The notes below the pieces were generated by a model. The model was not told the DNA's origin. It was given only the letters and a program-made list of their open reading frames with translations, and made no database searches. A DNA stretch of 57,304 bases from Priapulus caudatus (taxonomy: Eukaryota; Priapulida; Priapulimorpha; Priapulimorphida; Priapulidae): the NCBI RefSeq assembly GCF_000485595.1, contig NW_014578232.1:1-57304 (forward strand). The letters run 5' to 3'. Shown here piece after piece: positions 10,425-22,080 of the stretch. Position 1 is the first letter of the stretch, and each line of letters opens with the position of its first letter. Made by a program: the position numbers and the translations under genes.

Positions 10425-13004
10425 TGTCTCGGGAGACAATGGAGATCTGCACCATAGTTTCAGTCTATTGAGATGCAGCGCCTGCTGTCGCTGTACAGTC
10501 CGATCCGGGATCGGCAGATTCTATTGCAGTTGCTGCAGGTGAAGTCCGCGCCTGGCTCGTTGGGTCTGGATGCTGCCTCTGCGCGTCTGCGCTCTCTGCA
10601 TCTCTTCCCACAGCTCTCTCTCTCTTCCTCACTCTTTGATCCTGCCTTAGCAGCAATTTTCCAGCTGTTCGCATCACGGCAACAGTCTCCCAGCCTGCGT
10701 GTCTATGTCCCCTGCCTTCATGTCCCGCTTGCAGACATCTTTGTAACTTGTAGGGTGGTCTTCCAATAGGGTCTAGAGCCAGTGGCAAGCTCCCCGTATA
10801 GCATGTACTTGGGGATTCGACCGTCGTCCATACGTCTGACATGGCCAAGCCAGCGCAATCGACGCTGAGTGAGCAGCGCAAACATGTTTGGGATGTTTGC
10901 CTGGTCAAGGACGTTCTGTTTGGGACGCGGTCTTGCCAAGTGATCCCAAGAATTCTTCTGAGGTTGCGCAGGTGGAAGGTGTTGAGTCTGTGCTCTTGCG
11001 TGAATAGAGGGTCCATGCTTCGCTGCAGTAGAACAGTGTGCTGAGCACGCAGCTCGATACACCTGCATGTTGGTGGTTGATGGTAAGCATGGTGTTGTCA
11101 CACCCTCTTTGCTGAGCGAGCTATGGCTGTTACGGCTTTGCCAATCCGCTTGTCAAGCTCAGGGTACAGGGAGAGATTTCTGGAGATGGTGGAGCCGAGG
11201 TCGGTAGAATTATTCCACCACCTCGAGGGTGAAGTCGCCAATGGAGATGTTTGGAGTGCTGCTCACCTCTTGTCGAGTATGTTGGTCTTCTTGAGGCTAT
11301 ATGGTCAGCCGAACATCCCTGCATGCACGAGCGAAGCAGTTGATGAGTCGCTGTAAGGCCTCCTCAGTGTGCCGTCAAGGCTGCATCGTCAGCGAAGAGC
11401 ATCTCTCTTATGAGTATGTGCCGCACTTTGGTCTTTGCTCTGAGGCGGGCAAGGTTGAAGAGGCCACCGTCGCTTCTGGTGTGGAGATATACTTCGTCCT
11501 CTGACTGGCTAAAGGCATAGGACAATAGCAGGAGAAGAAGACTCCTAAGTGTAGGAGAGCAAGAAACGCAGCCTTGCTTCACTCCGCTTCCGATTGGGAA
11601 AGGTCCGAGGACAAGCCGTCATACAGAACGGTTTCTGCACGCCTTCATGGAAGGATGCGATCATCCTGAGAAGCTTGGGGGGCATCCAATCTTCTGCAGT
11701 AAAGTGAAGAGGCCCTTTCTGCTAACCAAGTCGAAGGCCTTGGGCAGGTCGATAAATGCGACGTACAGTGGTCGTCTCTGTTCGCGGCACTTCTCCTGAA
11801 GATGTCGTAGGGAGAAGAACATGTCAATGGTTTTATCTTCAAACTCTGAACCCGCACTGCGCCTCAGGGTATACACGTTTAGGCAACGACTGCAATCTGT
11901 TCAGTACCACCGGGCAAAGGTTTTCCCAACGATATTAAAGAGGCGAGATTCCACGGTAGTGTTGCAGGCGCTGCGGTCCCCTTCTCTTGTATAGGTAACG
12001 ATGTTGGCGTTCTCGCATCTCCTGGCGCACAGTCCCTTCTTCCAGCACTGTAGCAGGAGCTCATGCAGGTGGTGGAGGAAGCAGTCTTCTTTCCAGCCTT
12101 TGATGACTTCAGCCGGATGCCGTCTTTTCCTGGAGCTTTGCCGCAGGCTTGGGAGTCGATGGCGTTGTTGAATTCTTCCAGAGAGGGTGGGTTGTCGAGC
12201 GCCCCGTGACGAGCGATTAAGCAGTGCGTTCTCAACGAGATGCATCTGTTGAGCTATATTTTCTCTTTGAATACAGCTCCTCCGCAGTGTGTTCTGCCCA
12301 CGTTCAAACTGTTTGGCTCTGTGTGAAGTCTGATACGGCATGTCGCCTGAACTGACTTTAAGGTGCGAGTTCTTGGTTGACGCTGGCGCCGAAAGGCCTT
12401 TTTGTCATTGCCGTCGGTTGCGTACATGGCCACAGATGTTCCGAAGGTCGGATTGCGAGAGTTGATGCTCTAACCAGCAGGTTCAGCCAATAGTCGTTCG
12501 CAGACGTCGAAGCAATCCCGCTGAGCGTCGCTTCCGAGGCCTTCCGAGTGCAGCAAGAGGCTTTCTTGAAGGCTCCCTCTTAATTAAATGAGTGGCTGCT
12601 CTTTTGGCTCTCAATCTCTGGCTCTAGTTCGGCAATGCCGCTTCGAGCCGGCTGATTATTGCCGTTCTCTGTTGCGGAATGCTGTCCATGGCGGCACGTT
12701 GTGATGGCCTCACGGATGTGACTCCACCTTTCTCAGGCGTTCCGCAGAGCAGGTCGTTAGATATATATATATATAACGCTTGCAAAGGTCCTGGCCATTG
12801 CTGTTTGGTAGTTTGATGGTCCTCATAAACTGATCTTTGGTCTCTACAGAAGAACAAAGCGTTGGTTTTGGGAGCATAAACGCTCAGAATATTAAACTGG
12901 CACGGGGCAGGCTGACAGGCGTGAGAACCAGAGAATCGTGCTGCCTGCCATGTGCCGAAGGAATAAAATGCACAGTAATAGTCCTAAACTCCTATATCAT
13001 TGCG
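10425..13004 (-). mobile_element. LINE copy 2, heavily frameshifted, same truncation and deletion as copy 1
   Basis: This minus-strand element is colinear with 2357-4942. It shares the GGGAGACAATGGAGATCTGCACC 3' end (cut here by the tract around 10430), RRLRWLGHVRRMDDGRI, the FADD catalytic motif (in the fragment ending about 11364) and the linker to the residual endonuclease. It has many more single-base indels than copy 1, so no frame exceeds about 180 codons. It carries the same internal endonuclease deletion (GACCAAAGATCAGTT running straight into the RT linker near 12790-12840). It also ends at the same 5' point, just after GGAAGGAATAA. An (AT) insertion sits near 12763. Confidence 0.85.
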
Positions 13005-14150
13005 CTGCTCACCCGTTCTTGTCTTACTCCCACTCACTGATCCTCATCCGCATCCCCAACATACTTATTCTTCTCCGATGTTCTTCCTCTCCGTCGCCGG
13101 CCGCCAACAAGAAACAGCAACAAACAAACAACAAACAAACAACAACGACAACGACGACGACGAACGACGACGACGACGACAGGCACGACGCGTGTATGTT
13201 TTATATCAGTCGCGCGTTTACCTTATCGTGTACGACGCGGTTGCGAAGCGTGTACGGCATTGCCCACCGTGTATGTGGCGGCATGCGTGTACGCAAACTG
13301 CAATGCAGCGCCCCTTCCGCACACTCAGGATATATACACTGCACCAATTGCGACGTGGTATTTTGACAGTGTCGAGAGCTCTCAGGGGATCAGCATAATC
13401 AAGCAACGCCGCCGAGTCTCGCCGTCGAACACAAACATTAAAATTCTATGATTGTCATGTTTGGTGCGTGGGCAAATTTAGCATGTTTTGAGCTGGAATA
13501 CCGCAAAAATGTATCAATAACAATTTTCGAGAATTGTACGATATTGGCAAATAATGAGGTCGACTTTTGTATTCTCTTGAAAGCTTCTATAAGTAAAACC
13601 GTTATTACATAGGACAGGAAGTAACGGTCACCTGTAAACTTATAGATAAAAGCGTAAGAATTACTTACCGAAAAATCAGCTTGTGGCAAGTGGTATGAAT
13701 CTGGCGCTATAGCGAGAGGCCACTGTCGTTGAGTTTGCTTACGGTGCAACGCGTTACCGTGTATGTGCCATATCAATCGCTAACGTGGTGTGGGTTTGTC
13801 AGGTCGTGTGTACGTGTACATGCGCGCATGCGTGTATACGCACATACGCGTGTATGGCTGCGCGCCAGCGGTTGTATCATGCGCCTGCGTTCCGGTCATG
13901 TCCATCTGTGAACGCAGATTACATTCACGTACACAGGGGAAGCTGATATCTATATCCATCGCCCCCACGCCCCAACCACAGTACGCTCGTAAACCGCGTG
14001 TAAAGCCATTGACTTATAGTTGCGAAATTGGCCCAATTCGCCAATTTGACAACATAAGTGTCTAGTGTAAAAGTCCGGATAGTAAAACTCATTCTAAATG
14101 TGACTTTGCCTATTTGCATTCTCAAGTAAAATTCACAAAATAGTCGTTCC
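13005..14150. other. No gene seen; simple repeats and a short element fragment
   Basis: 13105-13185 is a CAA/CAACGA/CGACGA simple tract. 13800-13860 has GTGTACGTGTACATGCGCGC-type repeats. 14005-14075 resembles the inverted-repeat element at 8108-8179 (GTTGCGAAATTGGCCCAATTCGCC). No splice-bounded exon with conserved residues was found. Confidence 0.45.
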
Positions 14151-14159
14151 CCTTTCCTC

Positions 14160-14297
14160 TGTCTTTGCTTCTCTCGCTCCGCTCTCTCAGCTCTCGCTCT
14201 CTCGCTCTCTCGCTCCGCTCTCACCTCTCTCTCTCTCTTCCTCTTCTCTCCCTCTCTCTCTCTCTCTCATCTCGCTCTCATCTTCTCTCTTCTCTCT

Positions 14298-14334
<37 letters not shown>

Positions 14335-14335
14335 G
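14160..14335. repeat. (CT)n-rich microsatellite
   Basis: Interrupted CTCT/CTCGCT pyrimidine tract. Ser/Leu-rich open frames over it are artefacts. Confidence 0.85.
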
Positions 14336-14434
14336 CTACAGTTTTCGCTCCAGTGGCGTTTGTCCTGTAAACAACCAGATAGCTTCTCATTTATTGCAGT
14401 GCAAGCGATCTGCTTGATTGTTTATCGTATATAA

Positions 14435-14487
14435 CACGTAGCGGGGATTAAAAATGACAAATTGTCATTATTAACCCCTGCACGTAG
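14435..14487. repeat. 40-bp hairpin flanked by CACGTAG direct repeats
   Basis: GCGGGG..TTAAAAATGACAA (14441-14460) pairs with TTGTCATTATTAACCCC..GC (14462-14481), and CACGTAG stands on both sides (14435-14441 and 14481-14487). It borders the tandem array that follows, whose units also begin CACGTAGTTATG. Confidence 0.6.
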
Positions 14488-14997
14488 TTATGTAGCAATA
14501 TGCATTAAATTTAATCTGCGTGTCTCCCTGCTGCTGATGCGAGTAACTGCAATCAACTAACGCGGGATCATTATAGTAGTGCGCCATCGGTTGTCGGCCA
14601 CCGCGCGGTAGACGTGGCAGAAGAAGAGGGCTGCGTAATCGTTGGTAGCACGTAGTTATGTAGTAATAGGTATTAAATTTAATCTGCGTGTTTTCCTGCT
14701 GCTGTGAGTAACTATATACAATCAACGAACGGGATCATATGCATTAAATTTAATCTGCGCGTATCCCTGACTGCTACTACAATCAACAAACGGGATCATT
14801 AGTAGTGCACCACCGGGTTGTCGCCACTGCGTCAATCAGGCACCGAGTGGAAGAAAACTGAGGAAGAAGAGGCTCTACATGGTTGGTATAGCACGTAGTT
14901 ATGCAGTACAATATGCATTAACTTTATTCTAAGTAATGCGAGTAATTACAATCAACGAACGGGATCATCAGTATAGTAGTGCACCACCGGTTGTCGG
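14481..14997. repeat. Diverged tandem array, units about 170-240 bp
   Basis: Three or four units start with ACGTAGTTATGTAG or a close form (14482, 14650, 14894). They contain GCATTAAATTTAATCTGCG, CAATCAACNAACGGGATCAT and GTGCACCACCGGTTGTCG. Unit length varies through internal deletions and duplications. Confidence 0.75.
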
Positions 14998-15985
14998 GGC
15001 GCCTGGAATTAATATTGCCAAATTCTCATCACGAGATTGACTATAAACTGCGTCCGTGCTGCCGATACAATGGGACCCCTGGGACGTGCGACGTGATGCT
15101 CACTGGAGCGGCGGCAGCGGCGGCGAATGCCGCACAGGGTAGAAGAACGATGGGTAGAGTAGTAGGATGGTGACAAGTGATAATTCTTATCGCCGTGTCC
15201 AGGCGTGTACGTTCTCCTCGCTAAGATAAATATTATTACGCCGAACTATTTGCCCAATGGACTCGATATAGAACGGTGGGTGTCAGCCAATTTTCTTCTG
15301 CTCCGGCATATGAAAACCTAAATAAATACCGCTAAGTGAAAACTGCACCCAAACCATACAGCACAGGGTTATAAGAAATACAGGTCATGTATTGGCAAAA
15401 TAACTCTTTGTTCGTCTATGCTATAGCATCGGAAATTTTCGTAACAATACTGAATGCGCACGAAACCATGTGCATATAAAACTACATACGAATTTTGAAT
15501 GTTGGAATATTAAACCAATAAAACCCATCAAACTGATAAAACGCATGATAATTTATGATACATTTTTAATGCTAGGTCTATCACAAAGAGTATTTCTTTC
15601 CTCTTTATAGAAGAACCAGGCCTGTGGTATCGCCGCGTATCATGTATCATCTTCTTTTTGTTAACGTTGTTATATCAGTTTTATCGGTCTAAGAATGCTA
15701 ACTTCGCATGATTTTTTAAGGACATGTAAAGAGCAGCTGTCAGGCTACATTTTGGACTGCAAAAAGAAGATGAACCGGTTACTAAACGATGCATGTGGTA
15801 AGCCCCCTGTTAGAACAAGAGAAGAATAAGATTTATAATCAGAAAAAGAGAAGAATAGAATAATAATATGAATTTCGTCTCTATATTAAAAATCAAAAAG
15901 CATTTTACCCGTATAGGCCAACGCAACCAGATCAAACGCTAAACGTCAAATTTAGTCGTGTTAATTGGATTCAGACATGAGTAAT
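14998..15985. other. No gene seen
   Basis: Mostly AT-rich non-coding sequence with a short GGCGGCAGCGGCGGCGA tract near 15110. I find no supported exon. Confidence 0.4.
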
Positions 15986-15987
15986 TC

Positions 15988-16136
15988 TTGTAGCAACCAA
16001 TATTACACTTAAATTATATTTTATTGAAACATATTAATTTTATGTCGTTTAACAATATGTCACTATGCCAATGACGACGCACTCTAGTGTCCACGACGGA
16101 ACTATTATTAAGTCCATTCATTACGTCGTGGATACG
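15988..16136. repeat. Dispersed repeat, copy 1
   Basis: From GTAGCAACCAATATTACACTT to ACGTCGTGGATAC, about 145 bp match 18784-18930 with few differences. The two copies are in the same orientation 2.8 kb apart. I could not see primer-binding or LTR ends, so I do not call an LTR pair. Confidence 0.7.
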
Positions 16137-16168
16137 AATAGAAAGAGTACGGATATGCCTAAGGAACA

Positions 16169-16437
16169 ATGATGCTACATCTAAGGCTTCTAAGCCAGAA
16201 CACTTATTTCTACGACCTGGCGACCATGACGAAACGACAGAAAGAAGAATACGAAGAACAATACGATCACGTACACGAACCTATCACAACAGCTGAGATA
16301 CCAGCTGAGAGAACGCTCAAGAAGAAGCTTGGTAACAGCCCAACCGTCAGCAAGCAAGCAAGCAACGCGATCCGCTGGACTCAGCGAGATGAGAGTACAA
16401 GAGTGGAACGACACAGCAGCACTACAGCATTACGGGT
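16169..16437 (+). CDS. Possible exon, unknown hydrophilic protein
   Basis: An open frame with a charged, non-repetitive composition (for example TKRQKEEYEEQYDHVHEP, then ERTLKKKLGNSP) runs into a good splice-donor consensus, CGG|GTGAGT, near 16437. Its composition differs from the simple-repeat frames around it. I do not recognise any domain, there is no clear acceptor or partner exon, and it adjoins a dispersed repeat. It could therefore be a fragment of a mobile element. The start is uncertain. Confidence 0.2.
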
Positions 16438-17680
16438 GAGTGAGACAAATCTTGTGTCGGCAGATATATTTCGGAATTAAAGTTTTAGGGATAGCTTTCA
16501 AACCATAGTCTTCGTAATATACGAGCGTATAAGCGAAACACTCAAGCACTTTTTCCCTGCCTATAACACCACCACAATGCACCACCACCGTCATCTTACC
16601 GATCCCGAATATTAGCCTAGTGTGTTGACTTGTCACTATTCACGACTTATCGTTTTTCGGTACACTGTTAAAATGACCGATCTACCCATTGAAACAATAG
16701 CACGTGTTAGACGTAAAGTTATAAGCGAGAGTAAGTAGTGAGACATGAGCAAAGGAAAGTTTACGCCCAGTAGCGGAACTTATACGAATCCCGAACTTAC
16801 ACGAACTTATACCGAACTTATTTAATTATGCGGAACTTATATAATAAACTTATAGTACATTAGAGAGTCACTGAGAGAGGTGAACGTTATGTTTACTTAT
16901 CACTGTATAAGCGTGACATGGAGGATAGCACCGATGTGGAAGCTATTTCTAAACGACGGCAGTTAGGAGAGGCAACGAGAGCCTGTCGAAACGGCTAGCA
17001 GCTAATTATTTATTAAACCGTTGCAGACACCTATATGATAATCTTGCCGTCAGACACGCTAGTGAAAACCACGTTAGATTATTTGCTCCACAACGTCGGT
17101 ATTGGCCATGCCCTCGTTGCTGTAGCATCCCGCGCGCCCTTTCCTTACCCTTATCCTTGTCCATTATGCCTATTTTATGCCCAAAAGTGCGTAGTACGTT
17201 GTTGTCTCTAATACTAATAACATACTATAACGAAGCACTATAACGATGCACGCAAAATACTATAACGAAGCACGCAACTGTTGCCGACACAGTTTTGTTT
17301 CACAGCTTACGAGACTGCACGTGTTATGTTATTATATCCATCGTTGATTGATGTATTGATGATTGTTAGACTCAAGCAGTCGTTTGCACACGCGTAGAGA
17401 CAATGACGAGTTTTCAATGGAAACTGTTGAAATCGTATGTATGGTTAACCGTGGTCATACATTCTTTTCGATATATAGTAGCGTTTGTTCAAAATTATAT
17501 AATGGTATCTACGTCGTAATAAATATGATATCCGTAGAGTTTAGTCTACAAGTCCGAAAGTGAAGCGCGCATAGTTAAGGACTTCTATCTCGTCTGTAGA
17601 CTCATATATGTCTATTATATATAGCTTTTACTGTACATTATTAAATTGTGTATTTCAGCGCGATTGGCGTTGTTGTACGC
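16438..17680. other. No gene seen
   Basis: AT-rich non-coding sequence. Short repeats include CGAACTTATACGAA-type units (16775-16850) and ACTATAACGAAGCAC units (17223-17275). Confidence 0.45.
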
Positions 17681-18590
17681 CAGGGGCCGGTTTCACGAAG
17701 CGTACTTAAGTATTGAATCGTGATTAAATTGAAGTGACTGTTTCACGAAGCGTAATTAACTTTAATCATGATTAAATTAATCCCAATATTTAATTCTACT
17801 CTGGAGCATGATTAAATCCACTAATCATAATTAGTTGCTAGTATACTAGAACTTAGAAGTAGGTAGTACTAGTATATTAAGTACGCTGCAGATTTTACAA
17901 TTGGAAATTTTACTTCAATTTTTTCCCAAGGAAATTTAAATTATCTAAGATTTGCTGTACTACTTCAGTCATTATAGTTACAAATTAATTCCTTTTCATG
18001 TACCGAACTTGAAGATATTTTTGGCGTATTGGTCCGCTATATTGAATACAGTGTAATTTGTTTTAGACTGGTACTCGCTTCCACCTCGATTACTCGATTC
18101 CCATCATTACATAATCCTCGATTTACATAATTAGCCGAGAGGGGAGCGAGTACCAGTCTATTCATGTTGAAGTCGGCTAATTATGTGATTAGTTAAATAT
18201 GTACTTAAATCGCTTCGTGAAACAGATTTTTAAGTATGACTAACTAATCATAATAACGGGAAGTTAAGTATGATTAGTGATTTAATCATACTTAAGTTAA
18301 GTACGCTTCGTGAAGCCGGCCGCGAAATTTTTTTTCCCACGAGAGTTCCGGACCCACCACAGATAGTGTTTTGTAATATATGGCGCGTATATAAGACGGA
18401 CCTGGTTGTATTATAGTTAGTGTTAGGGTTACGTTTAGGGTTAGGTTTAGGGTTAGGGTTAGGTTTAGGGTTAGGGTTAGGTTGTATAAATTTTGCATTG
18501 TTGCTTCGAGGTAGTCGAGTGAATGGAGTGCGCTGATTGGCTGGGGTCCGGAACTCTCGTGGGAAAAAAAATTTCGCAAGCCGGCCCCTG
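17681..18590. mobile_element. Inverted-repeat DNA element with CAGGGGCCGG ends (host of a nested insertion)
   Basis: The outermost ends are perfect 10-bp inverted repeats, CAGGGGCCGG (17681-17690) and CCGGCCCCTG (18581-18590). TTTCACGAAGCGTACTTAAG follows the left end and its complement is at 18292-18315. The sub-terminal CTGTTTCACGAAGCG (17737) is repeated in inverse at 18209. A central dyad, AGACTGGTACTCGCT (18064) against AGCGAGTACCAGTCT (18146), completes three nested palindromes. A second element is inserted in the right terminus (18322-18577). No transposase frame is present. Confidence 0.8.
18322..18577. mobile_element. Nested 256-bp element: 34-bp perfect TIRs, 9-bp TSD, TTAGGG core
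   Basis: The terminal inverted repeats are 34 bp and identical: 18322-18355 and the complement of 18544-18577, starting GCGAAATTTTTTTTCCCACG. The 9-bp sequence AAGCCGGCC occurs immediately before (18313-18321) and after (18578-18586), a clear target-site duplication. The interior is (T)TTAGGGT repeats (about 18417-18482) followed by TTTTGCAT, the same core as in the elements at 6305, 37815 and 48546, although the TIRs differ. A 9-bp duplication would suit a Mutator-like or related superfamily; that is inference. Confidence 0.85.
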
Positions 18591-20770
18591 ATTATCAGCA
18601 CTGTACGGGTATTCCGCGCATTTTCTCTACTATTGTATATTTATATTGTTCGCTACAGGTACTCGGCGATGCCACTGCGATACGTTACGCAAACGGAGAG
18701 ACGTTTAGGATGCTGCGCGTTCTAACGAGTTAAATACGCGGGCGATTGCTACGAGAACGGAGTCTTATGGCCGCGGGGGAAGTGTAGCGACCAATATTAC
18801 ACTTAAATTATATTTTATTGAAACATATTATTTATGTCGTTAACAATATGTCACTATACCAATGACGACGCACGCTACTATTATCCACGATGAAACTATT
18901 ATTAATTCCATTCATCACATCGTGGATACCTGATGACGGCATCATGACGGGCCGAAATCACCTGCCTTGGAATAAAGATAGTAGTAAGATGTGTAATATA
19001 TCACGTGCTAATTATTTCCGCGTTCGTACTATAAATATAATCACAATTTCTCTGCTGCATGTGTAATGGAATGTTGTAATAATAATATCGGCAGTCATGT
19101 TCTAGATATTGCTTTTAGAGCATTTTTATCATATGGTTGTACCAATATCGTATGCCTAGTCTAGAATATTATTATAAGTAATGTGGCATGTTATGCTCAG
19201 TAGTTCTGCATTCATATCATGTTAATTTTAATAATGTAATTATAACAACATTTCATAGAATGATATTTATATTGATATCGCATGACCTGTGTTAATATCG
19301 TGTGACTATTAGCTTAATTGTTCCAACCTTTTATCATTTAGGTAATAGAATGTTATTTGACTTTTTGAGTTGGGTCATGTTTTATTCCTATTACTCGTTT
19401 ATATAGAGCACTTGCTGTTTCAGGGTTGCTGTTTCCAAATGTGCAGTTTCACAATAAATATTTTAGTAGGTTGGCTACGTTACGGATATCGTAATAGGTA
19501 TGGTTATATGGTTAGGGTTAACTCTATGGCTACGGTAACAGGTTGGTTATGATAATAGTTATAATTATGATTACGGTTGTGTACATTATTGTGATTATAT
19601 GGTCATGGTTCTATATTCATAGTTATATGATTATGATTATGATTAGATTATGATTACGATTACGATTATGATTATGATTAAATTACGATTACGATTACGA
19701 TTACGATATGTAGGATAGCATTTATCAGCGTTGACGTTATCGAGGTTCGTGGCATCGCCCGTAAATCCAGTCTATTACAAAGCAATCAACAGACATTTTA
19801 CCTATATAATCAACAAGATCAAACGCTAACAGTCACCTAAAATAAACGTCCGTGTTGAGTGAACTCAAAAATGAGTAATTATATTACTTCTGAAAGTTGT
19901 ATTTGCTTGTTGTAGTCTGCTTTAAACGTTCCAATATTACCTTAGAAAATCCGTAAATATTAGTTTTAATTGCTAGTAATATCTGTATCTTTAACACGTA
20001 AGATCTAGCGGAGTCTCTCTGGGCGAGATATAAATACTAAGTAGGATAGCATTTATCTGTGTTGACGTGATCAATGACATCGCCCGTAAATCCAGCCTAT
20101 TACAAAGCAATCAACACACATGGCGACCATTAGGACATAAAGGATAAGGTATATTAGTGCTCTCCGTACACCTCGCGGTTGTAGGTCTAGGTGGTGTACA
20201 ACAGTAGACGGCGTCCATAGGCAGCAGGCCTAAATAAGCATCGAACAGAAATTAATTAAAAATACTCACACTGTTTCTTCGCATACACAACATACACTTT
20301 ATTCATGTTAAATAACTACAGATTCATGCTCTATTACAGATTCATGCTCTATACTATGCCAGCTCTATGATGCGAATTTCTGCAAAGTAATCCGAACACA
20401 TTTCAAACATAAAAATTACCAACCGGTCACCATGGCTACGCCACCTGACGGAATGTCACAACTACACGACAATACCAATTTTACTTCTAATGCTTTCTAG
20501 ACGTCCACGAGGCATCTAACTTGCGCAATGCAAATTATTGCACTGTAGTGCCGAATTTAAGCGAAAAAAATCAAAAAAGGGTCTTTTCTTGAGAAATAGT
20601 GCAAGGACAATTTGCGGAGGCTTACTGTTGTATGCCTCCTCTAGCTCGGCGAAATATGCACCGACGTGTGCGACATGACAGCTAGGCATTGAATTCTGAC
20701 TTTCTCTTTCTCTGACGCTCCTCTTCTCGGGAAATTCTCATGAGATTTGCTTGCGAGCGCTCTTTAGAAC
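18591..20770. other. No gene; dispersed repeats and microsatellite
   Basis: 18784-18930 is copy 2 of the repeat at 15988. 19620-19710 is a GATTAC/GATTATG microsatellite. 19712-19792 and 20042-20120 share GGATAGCATTTATC..CATCGCCCGTAAATCCAG.CTATTACAAAGCAATCAACA, another local duplication. No exon is supported. Confidence 0.55.
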
Positions 20771-20774
20771 CGTG

Positions 20775-20930
20775 AAGCAGTCCGTGAACCGTGACCGTGA
20801 CTGTGACCGTGACTGTACCCGTGACCGTGACTGTGACCGTGACTGTAACCGTGACTGTGACCGTGACTGTGACCGTGACTGTACCCGTGACCGTGACCGT
20901 GACCGTGACTGTAACCGTGAGCCATGAACG
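20775..20930. repeat. 12-bp minisatellite GTGACCGTGACT
   Basis: About a dozen copies of GTGACCGTGACT with TGTACC/TGTAAC variants. It lies about 150 bp beyond the stop codon of the channel gene. The His/Gly-rich open frame over it is an artefact. Confidence 0.9.
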
Positions 20931-21077
20931 CGTGAACCGTCAGTAAGCGTTGCGTTATCTGTGGCAAGTAGCCATAAAAACTATAACACGTAATAAATAC
21001 TTCAGTTTCCTCCGGCTATTTTATGTATAGGCGAAATCATTCTCGCCGCCGCGTCCTACTGAAGTGATTTCTCAGCT

Positions 21078-22080
21078 TTAAATTTTCACTGACTTAGGCT
21101 TCGCCTTTCTCACGAGTAACACGCAGATATCGTACAAAAACTCGATGACTTCGTACACCGTGAGAATCGACAAGCCGATATAGAGACCGAGTAAGCCGCC
21201 TATGTTAGCGCCGAGGTCGGAGCTCGTGAATGCGAACTCCTCCCGTATTTCCCGGTCAAACGTGTCGCGAAAGCGAATATAGAGGCGGCTATATGTATCC
21301 ACAGCAAAGGCAGGAGAAGAAACGACGATGCCTCGGGCTTCATAACGTTCCATCACGTCGACGCTAACGCCAGCTGTCTTAAGCAATTCCAACAGCTGCT
21401 CGTTTTCACTGGCTGACACGAGCGTCGTCATCGGCGCTGACGTAACGACTGCCTCCGTCTGCACCTCGTGACACGGCGGCGGACACAGACAGGGGTCGCT
21501 ATCGTAGGTGCCGTTGATGATGCGCAGTACGCATGCGTTCAGCTCCGTGCCGTTGCACCGCGACACCGAGGCGGCGCTTCGAGCGTTTCCCAACATGGCG
21601 TCGGTCAGCGGTATTTCGGTGCTCAGCATGTAGCAGTCGCAGATTTTCACGGCCTTCTTCTGCGAGCAGGTCTTGAGGCACGAGCGCACGGTGTAGTCCG
21701 TGCCGTAGACTTCGGCGAACACGTCGTGGTAAACTCCGGCTTTGTTCACCTCCTCCGCCATTATGCAGTCCTGTTCGGGTCGCTTCTTCCGCTCGATCAG
21801 TGTCCGCTGGAAGGACACGTGTGTGCTTGTCTCGGGCGCAACGAACGTCGCCGTCTCCATGTGCACCATCTGCCCAGGGGCTTGCACCAGCAGTAGGAAT
21901 CCGCTGTCTTACCATCGGCGTCAAACACCGCGGGAATCGCTTTCGCCCCCTCTCAGCTCGATGACAACCCCGCCGGCAGCGTCCTCTAGCGTTATGTTGA
22001 TGAGGGGAAACTTGTGGCCGTTGTCAGTCAAGCCCGAGTTTAGCGTAAAGCAGTTACCGTACTTGACCGACGTAGACGTT
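21078..22080 (-). CDS. DEG/ENaC-family sodium channel, C-terminal exon
   Basis: This exon encodes the extracellular domain and second transmembrane segment of a degenerin/ENaC-type cation channel. The acceptor TTAAAG|AACG puts the first base at 22080. With the two bases left from exon 1 the codon is AGA and the frame continues to VKYGNCFTLNSG, the conserved YGNCFTFN region. Next come a cysteine-rich segment (RSCLKTCSQKKAVKICDCY; CLCPPPCHE), a pre-TM2 region, and GANIGGLLGLYIGLSILTVYE, where GLS matches the G-X-S selectivity filter of TM2. A short basic cytoplasmic tail and stop at 21078 follow. At least one frameshift lies near 21900-21945. With exon 1 the product would be about 528 residues, normal for the family. 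Exon 1 of this copy lies at 23152-23755. Confidence 0.87.

Noticed and set aside
10206-10455. Ser/Leu-rich frames that look like signal or membrane peptides
   Set aside because: They are (GA)n microsatellite read as TCT/CTC codons. The same holds for 14165-14390, 28380-28668 and 29452-29951.
15988-18930. LTR retrotransposon bounded by the direct repeats
   Set aside because: No gag/pol coding sequence, no primer-binding site, and unrelated inverted-repeat elements fill the interval.
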